Part shown: positions 23,631-34,112 of the stretch, piece by piece
Position numbering within the stretch: the stretch's first letter is position 1
How the letters are laid out: each line of letters begins with the position of its first letter
The notes under the pieces: generated by a model
Told to the model about the DNA's origin: nothing
The model's database searches: none
The model's input: only the letters and a program-made list of their open reading frames with translations
NCBI GenBank assembly: GCA_049115695.1
Contig: JAGDZR010000011.1
Location: 248,001-312,000 of the forward strand
Direction of reading: 5' to 3'
DNA: 64,000 bases
From: JAGDZR01 sp049115695
GTDB taxonomy: Bacteria; Bacteroidota; Bacteroidia; Cytophagales; Cyclobacteriaceae
Program-made: the position numbers and the translations under genes

Positions 23631-26600
23631 ATGAGAAAATTATTACTACCATTCATTTGTCTTGCAATCATCTCATGCCAGACTAAAGATCAAACACTTT
23701 TCAGACTTGTCTCCTCCTCTGAGAGTGGGATTAATTTCTCAAACCAACTAAAGGAAAGCTATGAAGAAAATATGCTGACCTTTTCAAACTTCTACACGGG
23801 TGGAGGTGTCGGCATACTTGACATCAACAATGATGGCTTACCTGATATTTTGATGGGAGGAAATCAGGTGAGCTGCTCACTTTATCTTAACCAGGGCAAC
23901 TTCCAATTTGAGGATATCACCAAAAAAGCCGGACTTACGACGGATAGATGGGTAACAGGTATTTCAATAGTAGATATCAATTCAGATGGGTTCGATGATA
24001 TTTACCTGTCCGTTTCTGGATTCTGGAGAAGATGGAATACGAAAAACCTCCTTTACATCAATAATGGTGATAATACTTTTTCGGAGTTAGCAAATGCCTA
24101 TGGACTTGACGAACAAGAACAAACAACGCATACCAGTTTTTTAGACTATGACCAGGACGGAGACCTTGACGCTTTTATGGCCATCAACCCAACCGACTTC
24201 CTGTTGTTTTATATGGGGAGAGCTCAAAAACCAAAGCAAAACGGCGAAGCGCGAAGTACAGATAAACTATATGAGAATCTAGGGAATGGAACATTTATAG
24301 ACGCGTCCAAAAAAGCCGGAATACGCTATGAAGGCTATAGCCTGGGCGTAAATACCTCCGATTTCAACTCTGATGGACTGATTGACATATTTGTGACCAA
24401 TGACTTTGTGACCAATGATATCTTGTACATCAATCAAGGCGATGGCACTTTCGTAAATGAGTTGAAGTCTCAAATGCACGTTACAAGTCACGCAAGTATG
24501 GGAAATGATGTTGCTGATTTCAATAATGATGGTCATCTGGATCTAATCACTCTGGACATGTTGCCTGAAGATAATTTACGGGAAAAAATGCTGGTGCCTT
24601 CTTCAAATTATAATCATTATCAACATGTCATCAGATTAGGTTATCAACCTCAATTCACTAGAAACGTGTTACAGTTGAACAATGGAGATGGCACCTTCTC
24701 AGAAATCGGGCAACTCGCCGGAGTATCAAGAACAGACTGGAGCTGGAGCTCGATCTTTGCAGACTTGAACAATGATGGTCATAAAGATCTTCATGTAACC
24801 AATGGATTCAGACGTGATCTGGGCAATCTGGACTACATCCGCTACAATGAGCACTCGCCTTTTTCAAACCCCGAGTCGGCAATGAAAGGTCAGATAGATG
24901 AAATGATCAACACGCCGGGAGTGCCTCTACCTAACTATGTTTTCCAAAATAAAGGTGACCTGACGTTCAGTAATAAAACAAAGGAATGGGGACTTGCACT
25001 ACCTACCTTTTCTAGTGGAGCGGCAACAGTGGATCTCGATCTTGATGGTGATTTGGATTTGGTAGTCAACAACATTGACATGCCGGCATCTGTCTATGAA
25101 AACAATACATCAAAAGAACATTTCTTGAAAATTGAACTTCGAGGATCCGTAGCAAATACAAGGGGAATAGGATCAAGAATTTACGCCTACACACCGGAAG
25201 GTCAACAAATGATAGAGGTCAATCCTTACAGAGGCTACTTGAGTTCTGTGGAAAATGTCTCGCACTTTGGGCTAGGGAAAAACACCAAAATTGATTCTTT
25301 GGTTGTCATATGGCCAGATCGCCGAAAGTCAGCAATCAAGGATGTACCTTCTGACACTACTTTGATAATCATCCATCAGCAAGCAAATGGTTCAGGAGGT
25401 ATCAAGAAAACAGTCAGACAAAACCTGTTCGAAGAGGTTACGCAGAACATGCATGTCGATTTTAAGCACAAGGAGAATAGTCAGGTCGATTTTCATAATC
25501 AATTTCTCTTACCTCATGAACACAGCAAGCTTGGGCCTGGTCTAGCTGTGGGAGACGTTAATGGAGATGGTCTGGATGATTTTTACATCGGTGGCAGTCA
25601 TCAACAACTCGGAAAATTATATGTCCAAAAAGTTTCTGGAGGTTTTGAAGATTCGGAATGGGACTTGGACCCTGAGTATGAGGACATGGGTGCAATCATA
25701 TTTGATTTTGATGGTGACAATGACAATGATATTTACATAGCTTCGGGAGGAACCTTTGGCTATTCCGATCCAAGGAAGTTTCAAGATCGCCTCTACATAA
25801 ATAATGGAGATGGGGCTTTTGTGCGTAGTGACAAGCTACCAGAAATGCCGATGAGTACCGGTACCGTAGTTGCCGCTGATTACGATCTTGATGGAGACCT
25901 TGATCTGTTTGTCGGAGGGAGGATAATGCCTCGAGAATACCCAAACGCTCCAGTCAGCTATCTTCTGAACAACAACCAAGGCATATTCGAAATTGTCGAT
26001 TTACGAGCGTTAAATGATCTAGGGATGGTTACACAAGCCCTCTGGACGGATTATGATAATGATCTAGACCCTGATCTATTGATCGTGGGAGAGTGGCTAC
26101 CCATCACCATATTTAAAAATAACGATGGCACCATTGCACCCAATCCTATCCAACTCGAGCAGTCTTCAGGTTGGTGGAATAGTATTGTCCCATTGGACCA
26201 CAATGCAGATGGAAAACTGGAATACCTGTTGGGCAATCTTAGTGGTAACAATGCCTATAATGGAATTGGTAGTTCTGAGTTGACTATGACTGCCAAAGAT
26301 TTTGATCAGAACGGATCAGTAGATCTCCTTATGTCGAGGCAGTACATTGATGGCCACTATCCCACTTCCTCACGTGATGCTTTCTTAGGTCAATTACCAT
26401 ACCTCAAAACTCGCTTTTCCAGTTACCAAAGCTATGCTGAGACAACTGCTGATCAGATATTTTCTGAGAAAGAATGGCTTGAGAGCACACATCACAAAGT
26501 GGATATACTCGCCAATAGTCTATTAACATTTGACGATTCTTTAAATCATCAACTGGAAGCATTAAGCCCCGTGAATCAAATATCTCCGTTATTTGGAGGG

Positions 26601-27074
26601 GTTACACTCGATCTAAATAATGATGGCAAAGAAGAGGCCTTGGTCTCTGGAAACTGGTACTCAGTAAATGTAAACAATGGCCCATTTACTGGTTCTACAG
26701 GGGCCCTGATATCCGAAAACAATGGTCAAAGGGTAACGCAGCGTGGACATGAAATTGGTATTTCACTAAGAGGTGACAGAAAAGCCTTATCCAGAATTAC
26801 ACTTGCAAATAATCTTGTGGGATTGATTTCGACTGTCAATGATGGTGCTGCATCCGTCCACTTGCTAAAGAAGGAAGTACAAACACTGTCTTTCCAACCT
26901 AATGAGTTCAAAGCAATCATACAATTGAACGACGGCCATCAGCTAATCAAAGAATGTTATTACGGATCTGGTTATTTATCACAAAGTAGTCGGCATCTGA
27001 CTCTTCCGGAGAATAGTCAAAAAATTGAATTCATATCCTATTCCGGTGCAAGACGAGCAATAGTTTTTGATTAA
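23631..27074 (+). CDS. Large lipoprotein with FG-GAP/VCBS repeats and ASPIC/UnbV domain
   Basis: 1147 residues from the ATG at 23631; a TTG 15 nt earlier is less likely because the lipoprotein signal (MRKLLLPFICLAIISC, C16) fits the ATG. Repeats of the DxNxDGxxD calcium-binding type occur throughout, e.g. DINNDGLPDILMGG, DFNSDGLIDIFV, DLNNDGHKDLHV, DVNGDGLDDFYIGG, building one or two beta-propellers. An ASPIC/UnbV domain (about 510-580, LRGSVANTRGIGSRIYAY, FGLGKNTKIDSLVVIWP) separates two propeller halves. Such CRTAC1-like surface proteins are often multi-copy in Bacteroidota; their ligand is unknown. The stop overlaps the convergent giant gene by 4 bp. Confidence 0.88.
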   Translation: MRKLLLPFICLAIISCQTKDQTLFRLVSSSESGINFSNQLKESYEENMLTFSNFYTGGGVGILDINNDGLPDILMGGNQVSCSLYLNQGNFQFEDITKKAGLTTDRWVTGISIVDINSDGFDDIYLSVSGFWRRWNTKNLLYINNGDNTFSELANAYGLDEQEQTTHTSFLDYDQDGDLDAFMAINPTDFLLFYMGRAQKPKQNGEARSTDKLYENLGNGTFIDASKKAGIRYEGYSLGVNTSDFNSDGLIDIFVTNDFVTNDILYINQGDGTFVNELKSQMHVTSHASMGNDVADFNNDGHLDLITLDMLPEDNLREKMLVPSSNYNHYQHVIRLGYQPQFTRNVLQLNNGDGTFSEIGQLAGVSRTDWSWSSIFADLNNDGHKDLHVTNGFRRDLGNLDYIRYNEHSPFSNPESAMKGQIDEMINTPGVPLPNYVFQNKGDLTFSNKTKEWGLALPTFSSGAATVDLDLDGDLDLVVNNIDMPASVYENNTSKEHFLKIELRGSVANTRGIGSRIYAYTPEGQQMIEVNPYRGYLSSVENVSHFGLGKNTKIDSLVVIWPDRRKSAIKDVPSDTTLIIIHQQANGSGGIKKTVRQNLFEEVTQNMHVDFKHKENSQVDFHNQFLLPHEHSKLGPGLAVGDVNGDGLDDFYIGGSHQQLGKLYVQKVSGGFEDSEWDLDPEYEDMGAIIFDFDGDNDNDIYIASGGTFGYSDPRKFQDRLYINNGDGAFVRSDKLPEMPMSTGTVVAADYDLDGDLDLFVGGRIMPREYPNAPVSYLLNNNQGIFEIVDLRALNDLGMVTQALWTDYDNDLDPDLLIVGEWLPITIFKNNDGTIAPNPIQLEQSSGWWNSIVPLDHNADGKLEYLLGNLSGNNAYNGIGSSELTMTAKDFDQNGSVDLLMSRQYIDGHYPTSSRDAFLGQLPYLKTRFSSYQSYAETTADQIFSEKEWLESTHHKVDILANSLLTFDDSLNHQLEALSPVNQISPLFGGVTLDLNNDGKEEALVSGNWYSVNVNNGPFTGSTGALISENNGQRVTQRGHEIGISLRGDRKALSRITLANNLVGLISTVNDGAASVHLLKKEVQTLSFQPNEFKAIIQLNDGHQLIKECYYGSGYLSQSSRHLTLPENSQKIEFISYSGARRAIVFD

Positions 27075-30000
27075 AACCCAAATCCATCATCATCTGACTC
27101 TTCTTCGATTGTTTCAAATGATTGATCATCCAGGGTTGCTTCGTCAGGGTACACGAGGTTATAAGCTTCGTCAATGCCAAAATAGGTTTTACGGAATTCA
27201 TTCAGGAATTTCAACGTTTCATTCTCCTCACCAGCTATCAGCACCAATTCTCCCGGACGGCTATTGCCAAAGTTTGATTTTTCCTCAATAATTGCGTTAA
27301 ACGCCTTATTAGAAGAAAAAGTCAGCAAGCTATTTTCCTGATAATTGAAATAATACCACGACCCGGGTGCGGCCTGAATAAACAGGTTCATTACATCTCC
27401 TCCTGTATCATCTTTTTTGAACTCCAAAAACCCGTCTACCTTAGCGTTAATATCATCAATCAGGATATTGGACAACCCTAGCTTAGTTGTATTATACCAG
27501 GCGTTCTCCTCATCATTCCATTCCATCTTCACCCCTGAAACAACAATGGATTTATTGAGATTGGGATCAGATGTTACAAGTGGTACATAATCTTTGAGAC
27601 TGTTGGTTTCATATAAACGTGTCGCTTCTTCTCCAATGATATTGCTAAGCTTGAGCATATTTTCAATTGACAGGTCATTGGCAGGAGCATTACCTAGCCG
27701 TTCTATGATATCCAGCACATCAGCTGTCATCAACTGCATGGCTGCTTGAGGCAGGTTCAAGTCGAACATAAAAAATCCATCAAGACTATAATTATTATCC
27801 TTTCGATTTCCGAAACCAAGCACTGATGATTCAACCCCAATCAAGTTCAATTCTTTGTTCATGAAAGATGCCGTACCTTCAAAAATGATGTCCTGTGTTG
27901 AATCTGAATAGATCATCGAATGCCCCGCATAGCTCTCCCCGGTCGCCTTTCCATTCTCTTCAATAGAATAGTTCCCGGACAGCTCATTATACTTTAGAGT
28001 TCCTTTTGCTACGAAAAAATCGTCATCAACAGGCCGGATTCGCTTTTCAACAAATGTGGTATATAGCTTGCCAAGTGAACCAAAGTGAATCCCTGCCAAT
28101 GCAGGGTCCCCATCATCATATTTCGCATTAGTAAAATCAACTTCTACTGCTGTATTGTCATCTTTTCGGGAAAATGTCACCCAATAATTGTGATCAGGCA
28201 TTGAGTTGAAGGAAGGCTTCACAAAGCCATCAAGTTCAAGCGCCTGCTTATATGCGTGCATGGTAACCCCTCCTTTGTATACAAAGCCTTGTGCAATGTT
28301 AATTGGCTCGTCAGCCAAAATTTCACCTTCTCCTTTTGTTGAAGACAAAATGTTATCATTTTCATCGTATCTATCCTCCATGTAGAAATTATTCATTTCT
28401 ATTTCAAAAGTGTCTTCAGCAACTGGCAGTAAATAAGTGGCCTTACCAGTAAATTCATTCCTTGAAATAACGTCAATCACTCCATTTGTCAGTGTATGGG
28501 TTGCATTTGGATATTCAAATAGCAACTCAGCATTATGCAAAATTTCCAAATCGGAATTTGCATGAACCGTAATGTGATTGTTTTCAGGTGTGATCAACGC
28601 ATCGGCTACCTCAATAAATGGAATCCCCTGGATATTCAGTTCGTAGGACTTGATGTCATAAACAGCACGTGTTGCGTTGAACGACAAGGAATCAAGATCT
28701 TCTCGAGTAGTGTAAAAATAGGAGTCTTCAATAGCTACTTCATCTGGCTTGGTCATGGTAATAATTGAGTCAGATAGTAGCCATTCAGCATTGGTAATCG
28801 AGGTTTTAATTTGCGCATATGGAAAGCTAATAGCTGCTACCCCTGTTTGTTCAGGGTGAATGTCAGCGATGTTTCTATTCAAATCAAACTCCAATCTGAT
28901 ATCATCACCTGCCATTGCTGGTTTTTCAGGATCATCAGAGAGCACCTGAAAATTGGCATGATAAGCACTATACTTAAATTCCTGGAATTGCATCTCATTT
29001 GATTCCGCAATGGAACCTCTTGTCAACATGGACCCATATCCATACACACCATTTTGAGTAACATTAGCAGCTCCTGTGAGCTCTGCTGTTGAATTGTAGA
29101 ATTTAAAGGGATCACCAATGGTTCTCAAATACATGCTATCCACTCTGGGCAACCAATACATTCGAAATGAGCCAAGTTCCGCCTGCGGAAAACTCGCTGT
29201 GCCAACATTGCCGGGCCTGATTTCTCCCACATAGCCATTGGCAGTTACGGAATCAGGATAATAGATAAAGTCTTCTGAAAAAACGGATGTTTTCAAAAAG
29301 TCAATTTTCCCTCCTCCTCGAATTCCATCATTGGAAAGGAAAATGCTTTCATACGTTTTGGCGGGTGTCCCGTACAAATTATATCCCTGCTCCGGAATCT
29401 GATGAACAAATCCTAATGACTGATCTTCCATGACATGCAGAGTGTCATAGAAATCAGGAAATATTTTGCCAGAATTAAAAGTCCCTGGAAATAGGATTGT
29501 TGTGATATCATCAGCATCAATATCATCAATCTGCATTGGAGGAATGATAAATTTCACTGACTTGTCATATGCACCATTGAGTACTTCCTTTCCATCGAAG
29601 TATACAATGGCTTCTGACTCAGACACAAAGTATGGATAGTTTTCCCGCTCTCTACGACCTGATCTGTTGTCAGGATCGTTGAGATAAAGTACACCTGAGG
29701 TTTCCGTCAGGTGATTACTTAGACTCTTCTTTTCATTATGTCCACCGCTTACTGAATCTGGTACGGGGACTTGAAGACTAATTGAGTCCACATTTTTAAG
29801 ATCTAGAATAAACTGATCATAATCAAAGGTGAAATTGTGTCCTTTGTAATCGAAATCTCCTGCCTCTACCTCTCCATTGAAAGTCACATTTCTCCCCTTT
29901 TCAAGTACAACATCTCCTTCATCCGGAGAAATCGCCACTTTATAATCCGCGGTTACGTAGAACTTTTTCACGCCCCTTACCACAAATTGACCGCTATCCA

Positions 30001-32095
30001 GTCTTACGGTGGCATTAGGTTGTCCCAATACTTTGGACGCCATGAACAAGTTATCAAAATCCGTTCGTTTCGCTGATGAATTATAATAATGAAAGGCCTT
30101 TTCATTTAGCTTAAGCATACCTGTATTTTCATTGAAATCAGCGAAATGATACATCTCCAACATCTTGATAGCTCCAAGAATAAACAGCTCATTCACCTTA
30201 TATTCATTGACCAATTCCAGGTAATTGTATTCCTTGATTCCGTATTTGTGAGCATAGTTGACAGTAACGCCAATGGGATGAAATCCCCAGGGACCTGAAA
30301 GTCTTGCATATCGCTCAGGCGAAAAGTAATTGGTTGACTCAAAAGTGGCAGGAACCATATCTCCCCCATTAAGTATAGAAAAGTTGATTGAATCAGCACC
30401 AAGATTCCATGACATGTAATCCACATTATAGTTCATGTCAAAAAAAGTTGAGTGAAATGGGGCAGTTGAAAAATCCTTTGTGCGTAGCGCCTTCACTTGA
30501 TTTTTTGCCACATAATACTCCATGGTCACGGATGGATGATAAATCGAATCAAATCCATGAATGATGGTAACTGCAGCATCAGGTGAGGTAACTAAAGAAT
30601 CCCCTAATTTGAACTCACTGGACCTGAATACCACCGTTCGCCCTAAACCATCCAAGATGGTGAGTTTACCAATTTCTTTACTGATCGCCTTACCCCAAAC
30701 CTCATTCCCACGAACCTCTATCCCTCCTTCATATGATGCTTTTTCTGAAATATCCATTTTGATTTCAGCCTTGTAGGACCTAAACTGAGGGTAGTTGCTG
30801 GGAGCATTTCTGGCACGACGATCCGATCTATAATAAAATTCTCCTTCGGGTGTTCCTGAAAATAAACCGGGGAATGATAGAGTGGCATTCGGAGTTCTAA
30901 AATCACCCCGATCAACTTTAACATGAAATGCTTCTAATTCCACATTAGCGCCTTTCATTTTTAGGTTTTCAGCCGGCCATTCTACTACTCCCTTTGAACC
31001 AGAAAATACCCTTGATTGAAATAGTTGATCACCATCGACGCTCTTAATCACCAAAGAATCCCATGGTGTAATTAACCCAATAGATGATGCTTTAAGATGC
31101 ATGACTGGTCCAGCATTGGTTGGATGATTGTATCTGGATTTGACAACAGCGACATAATCAATTCCACTAGGTCCTATTTTATCTCTTACCGGAGTTGGTG
31201 GTTTAGCTGCATTGGCTTCATTGAGTGTTTCCTGATCTACTCCACCCCAACTATCGTTACTATTTCCCCAGCCGTCATCACTTCCTGAATCATCAGCACT
31301 TCCCCAATCGTCTCCTGACGATCCCCAGTCATCATTTGAATCTCCCCAATCGCTGGTTCCCCAATCATCTTCTGTGCTGGTATCATCCCATCCGCTGTTT
31401 CCCCAGTCATCAGTGCTTTCATCTGTTGTGGTTCCCCATCCACTATTATCCCAGCTATCTGCCTCAGCATTAGGGTCAGTTGCAAAAGCGTCGAAATTAG
31501 CTGCTGTTGCCTCTAGCTCAGCTGCCTGTTGGGCAAGCATTTCTTCATCACTGATTTCTTCTTGTACCTGCTGAAAATAATCTGGTGTGTCGTCAATGGC
31601 CACATCTCCCAGTAACTCAAACGTATAACTTCCTCCCTGGCCTGTAACCATTAAATTTTTACCCATATGAAGGATTCTGGCACCCAGGAAAGTATTCATC
31701 TCAAATAAAAAATTGGCGTATTGCGTCTTTCCAAGAGAATGAACCACCTTCTGATTGATCTCCAACAATTCATCCAATTGTTGCGCTTGAATACCTTCAA
31801 GGGTCACGCCATTCGTGATATAAGCAAACAAATGCTTATAATGGGGGTGAATGGAATAACCCTTTTTTTGCATCGTTTTGGCTATTTCCATCACCTTAGT
31901 TTGGTGATCTGAGGTGAGCTTGGTATTCCAAACATTCACAAAATCATACGCCACCTTGTTGTAAGCCTCATTCCCAACACTTTTCAGGATGAATTCAGCT
32001 TGCTGCCCGAATTCAACAGGATCTTCAGAAAAATCCTGAGAAATACCTACCAGGCATAACAATGTGAATATGACAGAGTTTGTGATCCTTTTCAT
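27071..32095 (-). CDS. Giant secreted protein of unknown function (1674 aa)
   Basis: The start at 32095 gives a signal peptide (MKRITNSVIFTLLCLVGISQ); the frame is open further upstream into prmA, but that part is not a signal sequence. Layout: helical N-terminal domain (about 20-200); low-complexity segment (about 208-284) of repeated DDWG/SGWG/SDWG units with ten Trp in about 75 residues; then about 1350 residues of beta-rich sequence with many short strands (e.g. VTFNGEVEAGDFDYKGHNF, GFVYKGGVTMHAYKQALEL) and an acidic end (EESDDDGFGF). The strand pattern reminds me of LptA/OstA-type beta-jellyroll repeats, but this is only an impression. No catalytic motif, no T9SS sorting domain. It is downstream of prmA (64 bp). 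Confidence 0.85.
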   Translation of the reverse strand: MKRITNSVIFTLLCLVGISQDFSEDPVEFGQQAEFILKSVGNEAYNKVAYDFVNVWNTKLTSDHQTKVMEIAKTMQKKGYSIHPHYKHLFAYITNGVTLEGIQAQQLDELLEINQKVVHSLGKTQYANFLFEMNTFLGARILHMGKNLMVTGQGGSYTFELLGDVAIDDTPDYFQQVQEEISDEEMLAQQAAELEATAANFDAFATDPNAEADSWDNSGWGTTTDESTDDWGNSGWDDTSTEDDWGTSDWGDSNDDWGSSGDDWGSADDSGSDDGWGNSNDSWGGVDQETLNEANAAKPPTPVRDKIGPSGIDYVAVVKSRYNHPTNAGPVMHLKASSIGLITPWDSLVIKSVDGDQLFQSRVFSGSKGVVEWPAENLKMKGANVELEAFHVKVDRGDFRTPNATLSFPGLFSGTPEGEFYYRSDRRARNAPSNYPQFRSYKAEIKMDISEKASYEGGIEVRGNEVWGKAISKEIGKLTILDGLGRTVVFRSSEFKLGDSLVTSPDAAVTIIHGFDSIYHPSVTMEYYVAKNQVKALRTKDFSTAPFHSTFFDMNYNVDYMSWNLGADSINFSILNGGDMVPATFESTNYFSPERYARLSGPWGFHPIGVTVNYAHKYGIKEYNYLELVNEYKVNELFILGAIKMLEMYHFADFNENTGMLKLNEKAFHYYNSSAKRTDFDNLFMASKVLGQPNATVRLDSGQFVVRGVKKFYVTADYKVAISPDEGDVVLEKGRNVTFNGEVEAGDFDYKGHNFTFDYDQFILDLKNVDSISLQVPVPDSVSGGHNEKKSLSNHLTETSGVLYLNDPDNRSGRRERENYPYFVSESEAIVYFDGKEVLNGAYDKSVKFIIPPMQIDDIDADDITTILFPGTFNSGKIFPDFYDTLHVMEDQSLGFVHQIPEQGYNLYGTPAKTYESIFLSNDGIRGGGKIDFLKTSVFSEDFIYYPDSVTANGYVGEIRPGNVGTASFPQAELGSFRMYWLPRVDSMYLRTIGDPFKFYNSTAELTGAANVTQNGVYGYGSMLTRGSIAESNEMQFQEFKYSAYHANFQVLSDDPEKPAMAGDDIRLEFDLNRNIADIHPEQTGVAAISFPYAQIKTSITNAEWLLSDSIITMTKPDEVAIEDSYFYTTREDLDSLSFNATRAVYDIKSYELNIQGIPFIEVADALITPENNHITVHANSDLEILHNAELLFEYPNATHTLTNGVIDVISRNEFTGKATYLLPVAEDTFEIEMNNFYMEDRYDENDNILSSTKGEGEILADEPINIAQGFVYKGGVTMHAYKQALELDGFVKPSFNSMPDHNYWVTFSRKDDNTAVEVDFTNAKYDDGDPALAGIHFGSLGKLYTTFVEKRIRPVDDDFFVAKGTLKYNELSGNYSIEENGKATGESYAGHSMIYSDSTQDIIFEGTASFMNKELNLIGVESSVLGFGNRKDNNYSLDGFFMFDLNLPQAAMQLMTADVLDIIERLGNAPANDLSIENMLKLSNIIGEEATRLYETNSLKDYVPLVTSDPNLNKSIVVSGVKMEWNDEENAWYNTTKLGLSNILIDDINAKVDGFLEFKKDDTGGDVMNLFIQAAPGSWYYFNYQENSLLTFSSNKAFNAIIEEKSNFGNSRPGELVLIAGEENETLKFLNEFRKTYFGIDEAYNLVYPDEATLDDQSFETIEEESDDDGFGF

Positions 32096-32159
32096 CAAAA
32101 TGACATTGGGTCCTAATGGCTCATTAGAAACAACCCATAAAATTACTGAAACGACCTGA

Positions 32160-32999
32160 CTATAACGATTGTTTTCGGAAAACCAGTATGGCCCAATTAT
32201 CTCGATCGGATTGTCCCTGGCTAGTAAGGCCCATTTTTTCCGCCACAGTAGTGAGGTCTTGAACGTCCTCCACATAGAATCCACTCAACAACAAATATCC
32301 TCCATCACTCAATAATCGAACATAATTTACCATCTCATCGAGCAGGATATTTTTGTTGATATTGGCTAAAATGATGTCAGCCTGTTGCTCAATGCCTAAT
32401 ACTTTTATTGGGCCTTTTAACACAGGTGCTTTGAGTCCATTGAGTGCAAAATTCTCAAGAGAATTTTCAATGCACCAGTCATCTACATCGGTGGCTAAAA
32501 TATCCGTCGCACCCAGCTTACTCGCCATAATTGCCAAAACTCCGGTACCTGTGCCTAAATCATATACCCGTTTATTTTGATGATCAATGTCCAATTGCGC
32601 CTTCAGCATCAAATGAGTAGTGGCATGATGCCCAGTTCCAAACGACATTTTCGGACTAATGGTGATCTCAAAAGGATAAGTCCTTTCAATTTGATGAAAA
32701 GTAGCTTTTACAATGATTTTGTCATCCACAACGACCGGATCATAGTTTTTCTCCCACTCTTCATTCCAGTTTTCACGCTCGATGATCTCAATACGTACAT
32801 TTGTAATGGATGATTTATACCTTTCCAGAATTTGATTTACCCCAGTTTCATCAAATAGTGATTCATCAGAAAATGCACTCAAACCAGTCGAAGTTTCTTC
32901 AAATGTGTCAAATGGCAGCATAGAAAGCTCAGCCATTAAAATCTCTGTGAATTCCTCTGAGCAGGCAATGTGTAATGCTTTGAAGTTTACTGAGGACAT
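32160..32999 (-). CDS. prmA: Ribosomal protein L11 methyltransferase
   Basis: 279 residues. It trimethylates amino groups of ribosomal protein uL11 using S-adenosylmethionine, in the cytoplasm. Visible: N-terminal recognition domain with ENWNEEWEKNYDPVVV, the linker SFGTGHHATTHLML, SAM-binding motif DLGTGTGVLAIMAS, the acidic DVDDWC loop, and the ANINKNILLD catalytic-loop motif. All match PrmA and length is usual. It overlaps the small upstream gene by 13 nt. Confidence 0.95.
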   Translation of the reverse strand: MSSVNFKALHIACSEEFTEILMAELSMLPFDTFEETSTGLSAFSDESLFDETGVNQILERYKSSITNVRIEIIERENWNEEWEKNYDPVVVDDKIIVKATFHQIERTYPFEITISPKMSFGTGHHATTHLMLKAQLDIDHQNKRVYDLGTGTGVLAIMASKLGATDILATDVDDWCIENSLENFALNGLKAPVLKGPIKVLGIEQQADIILANINKNILLDEMVNYVRLLSDGGYLLLSGFYVEDVQDLTTVAEKMGLTSQGQSDRDNWAILVFRKQSL

Positions 33000-33307
33000 C
33001 CGGCAAAAGATTCGAATCTTGTAAAATAAACAGAGAAATGGGCCCCATTCTCTTTATCGGTAAAGAACACTTTGTATTTAGCAAAATCCTTTTTGTTTTC
33101 AAAGAACCACATACCCGGTTTGTCCGCGTATAGTCGGTTTCCTTGTTCAAAGACCATAATATCAGCCGAACCTTCAGAAAGCTCTTCGTACACTATATAA
33201 TCTGCCTGAGATGCGTACTCCACCTCATACATACTGCCATAAATCTGGCAGTAATCGGGAGGAAATGGAGTAAGCATCCAGATCAAAAAGGAAATAATGC
33301 TAATCAT
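32987..33307 (-). CDS. Small conserved protein of unknown function
   Basis: 106 residues with a hydrophobic N-terminus (MISIISFLIWMLTPF), perhaps a signal peptide or anchor. The core IYGSMYEVEYASQADYIVYE and the end VYFTRFESFAGC match a small Bacteroidota family that I recall as DUF6150; I could not verify the number. The sequence predicts a compact beta-rich domain. It is translationally coupled to tpiA (its ATG overlaps the tpiA stop, TAATG) and overlaps prmA by 13 nt, so all three are made together. Function unknown. Confidence 0.75.
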   Translation of the reverse strand: MISIISFLIWMLTPFPPDYCQIYGSMYEVEYASQADYIVYEELSEGSADIMVFEQGNRLYADKPGMWFFENKKDFAKYKVFFTDKENGAHFSVYFTRFESFAGCPQ

Positions 33308-34068
33308 TAAAATGATTTGGCAATATCGACAAAGTCACGTGAAGAAAGAGATGCTCCTCCAACCAGGCCACCATCCACATCTGCGCAAGCAAAAATTTCA
33401 CCGGCATTGCCAGGCTTCACACTTCCTCCATAAAGGATCGAAATACCATCAGCTACATCCTGTCCATATTTCTCAGCGATTTGCTGTCTGATAACGGCAT
33501 GCATTTCCTGGGCCTGAGCAGCAGAAGCTGTCACGCCGGTTCCAATAGCCCATACAGGTTCGTATGCTATCACAACTTTGGAGAAATCTTCAACTGATAG
33601 TTCAAAAAGGCTTTCTGCAATTTGTTCTTTGACCAAATCAAAATGTTTTCCTGCTTCACGCACTTCCAGCTTTTCGCCACAGCAAAAAACAGGAATCAAG
33701 TCTCCTGCCAGCACAGCTTCTGTTTTCTTCTTCAAATCTTCATATGATTCCTCAAAATACTCTCGACGCTCACTATGCCCCAACACCACATATTGAACAC
33801 CCACGCTATTCAACATGTCCACCGACACTTCTCCTGTATAGGCGCCACTTTTGGCTTCATGACAATTTTGCGCACCCAGAAATACCTTTGAGGCATTGCC
33901 AATTACTTGTTTTACGGAATTAAGGTGAGTAAAGGGAGTGATCAGGATTACATCCACATCACCGGTGACCTCATCATTCACCATATTGACCACCTCAGAT
34001 GCCAACTCCATACCTTCACTTAATTCGGTATTCATTTTCCAGTTACCGGCAGCAATTTTACGTCTCAT
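33307..34068 (-). CDS. tpiA: Triosephosphate isomerase
   Basis: 253 residues. It interconverts dihydroxyacetone phosphate and glyceraldehyde 3-phosphate in glycolysis. Catalytic residues are visible: Lys11 in NWKMN, the His in LGHSERR (near 97) and Glu in AYEPVWAIGTG (near 169); the phosphate-binding ILYGGSVKPGN follows. An intact, ordinary TIM-barrel enzyme. It lies 44 bp after uvrA and overlaps the next gene's ATG by one base. Confidence 0.97.
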   Translation of the reverse strand: MRRKIAAGNWKMNTELSEGMELASEVVNMVNDEVTGDVDVILITPFTHLNSVKQVIGNASKVFLGAQNCHEAKSGAYTGEVSVDMLNSVGVQYVVLGHSERREYFEESYEDLKKKTEAVLAGDLIPVFCCGEKLEVREAGKHFDLVKEQIAESLFELSVEDFSKVVIAYEPVWAIGTGVTASAAQAQEMHAVIRQQIAEKYGQDVADGISILYGGSVKPGNAGEIFACADVDGGLVGGASLSSRDFVDIAKSF

Positions 34069-34112
34069 TATATTATTTGTTTTTTATAAAATCTCGTTAC
34101 TATCACTTTGGG

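Noticed and set aside
31225..31485. Open frames on both strands over the Trp-rich repeat segment
   Set aside because: They arise from the low-complexity repeat of the giant gene and have no independent support.
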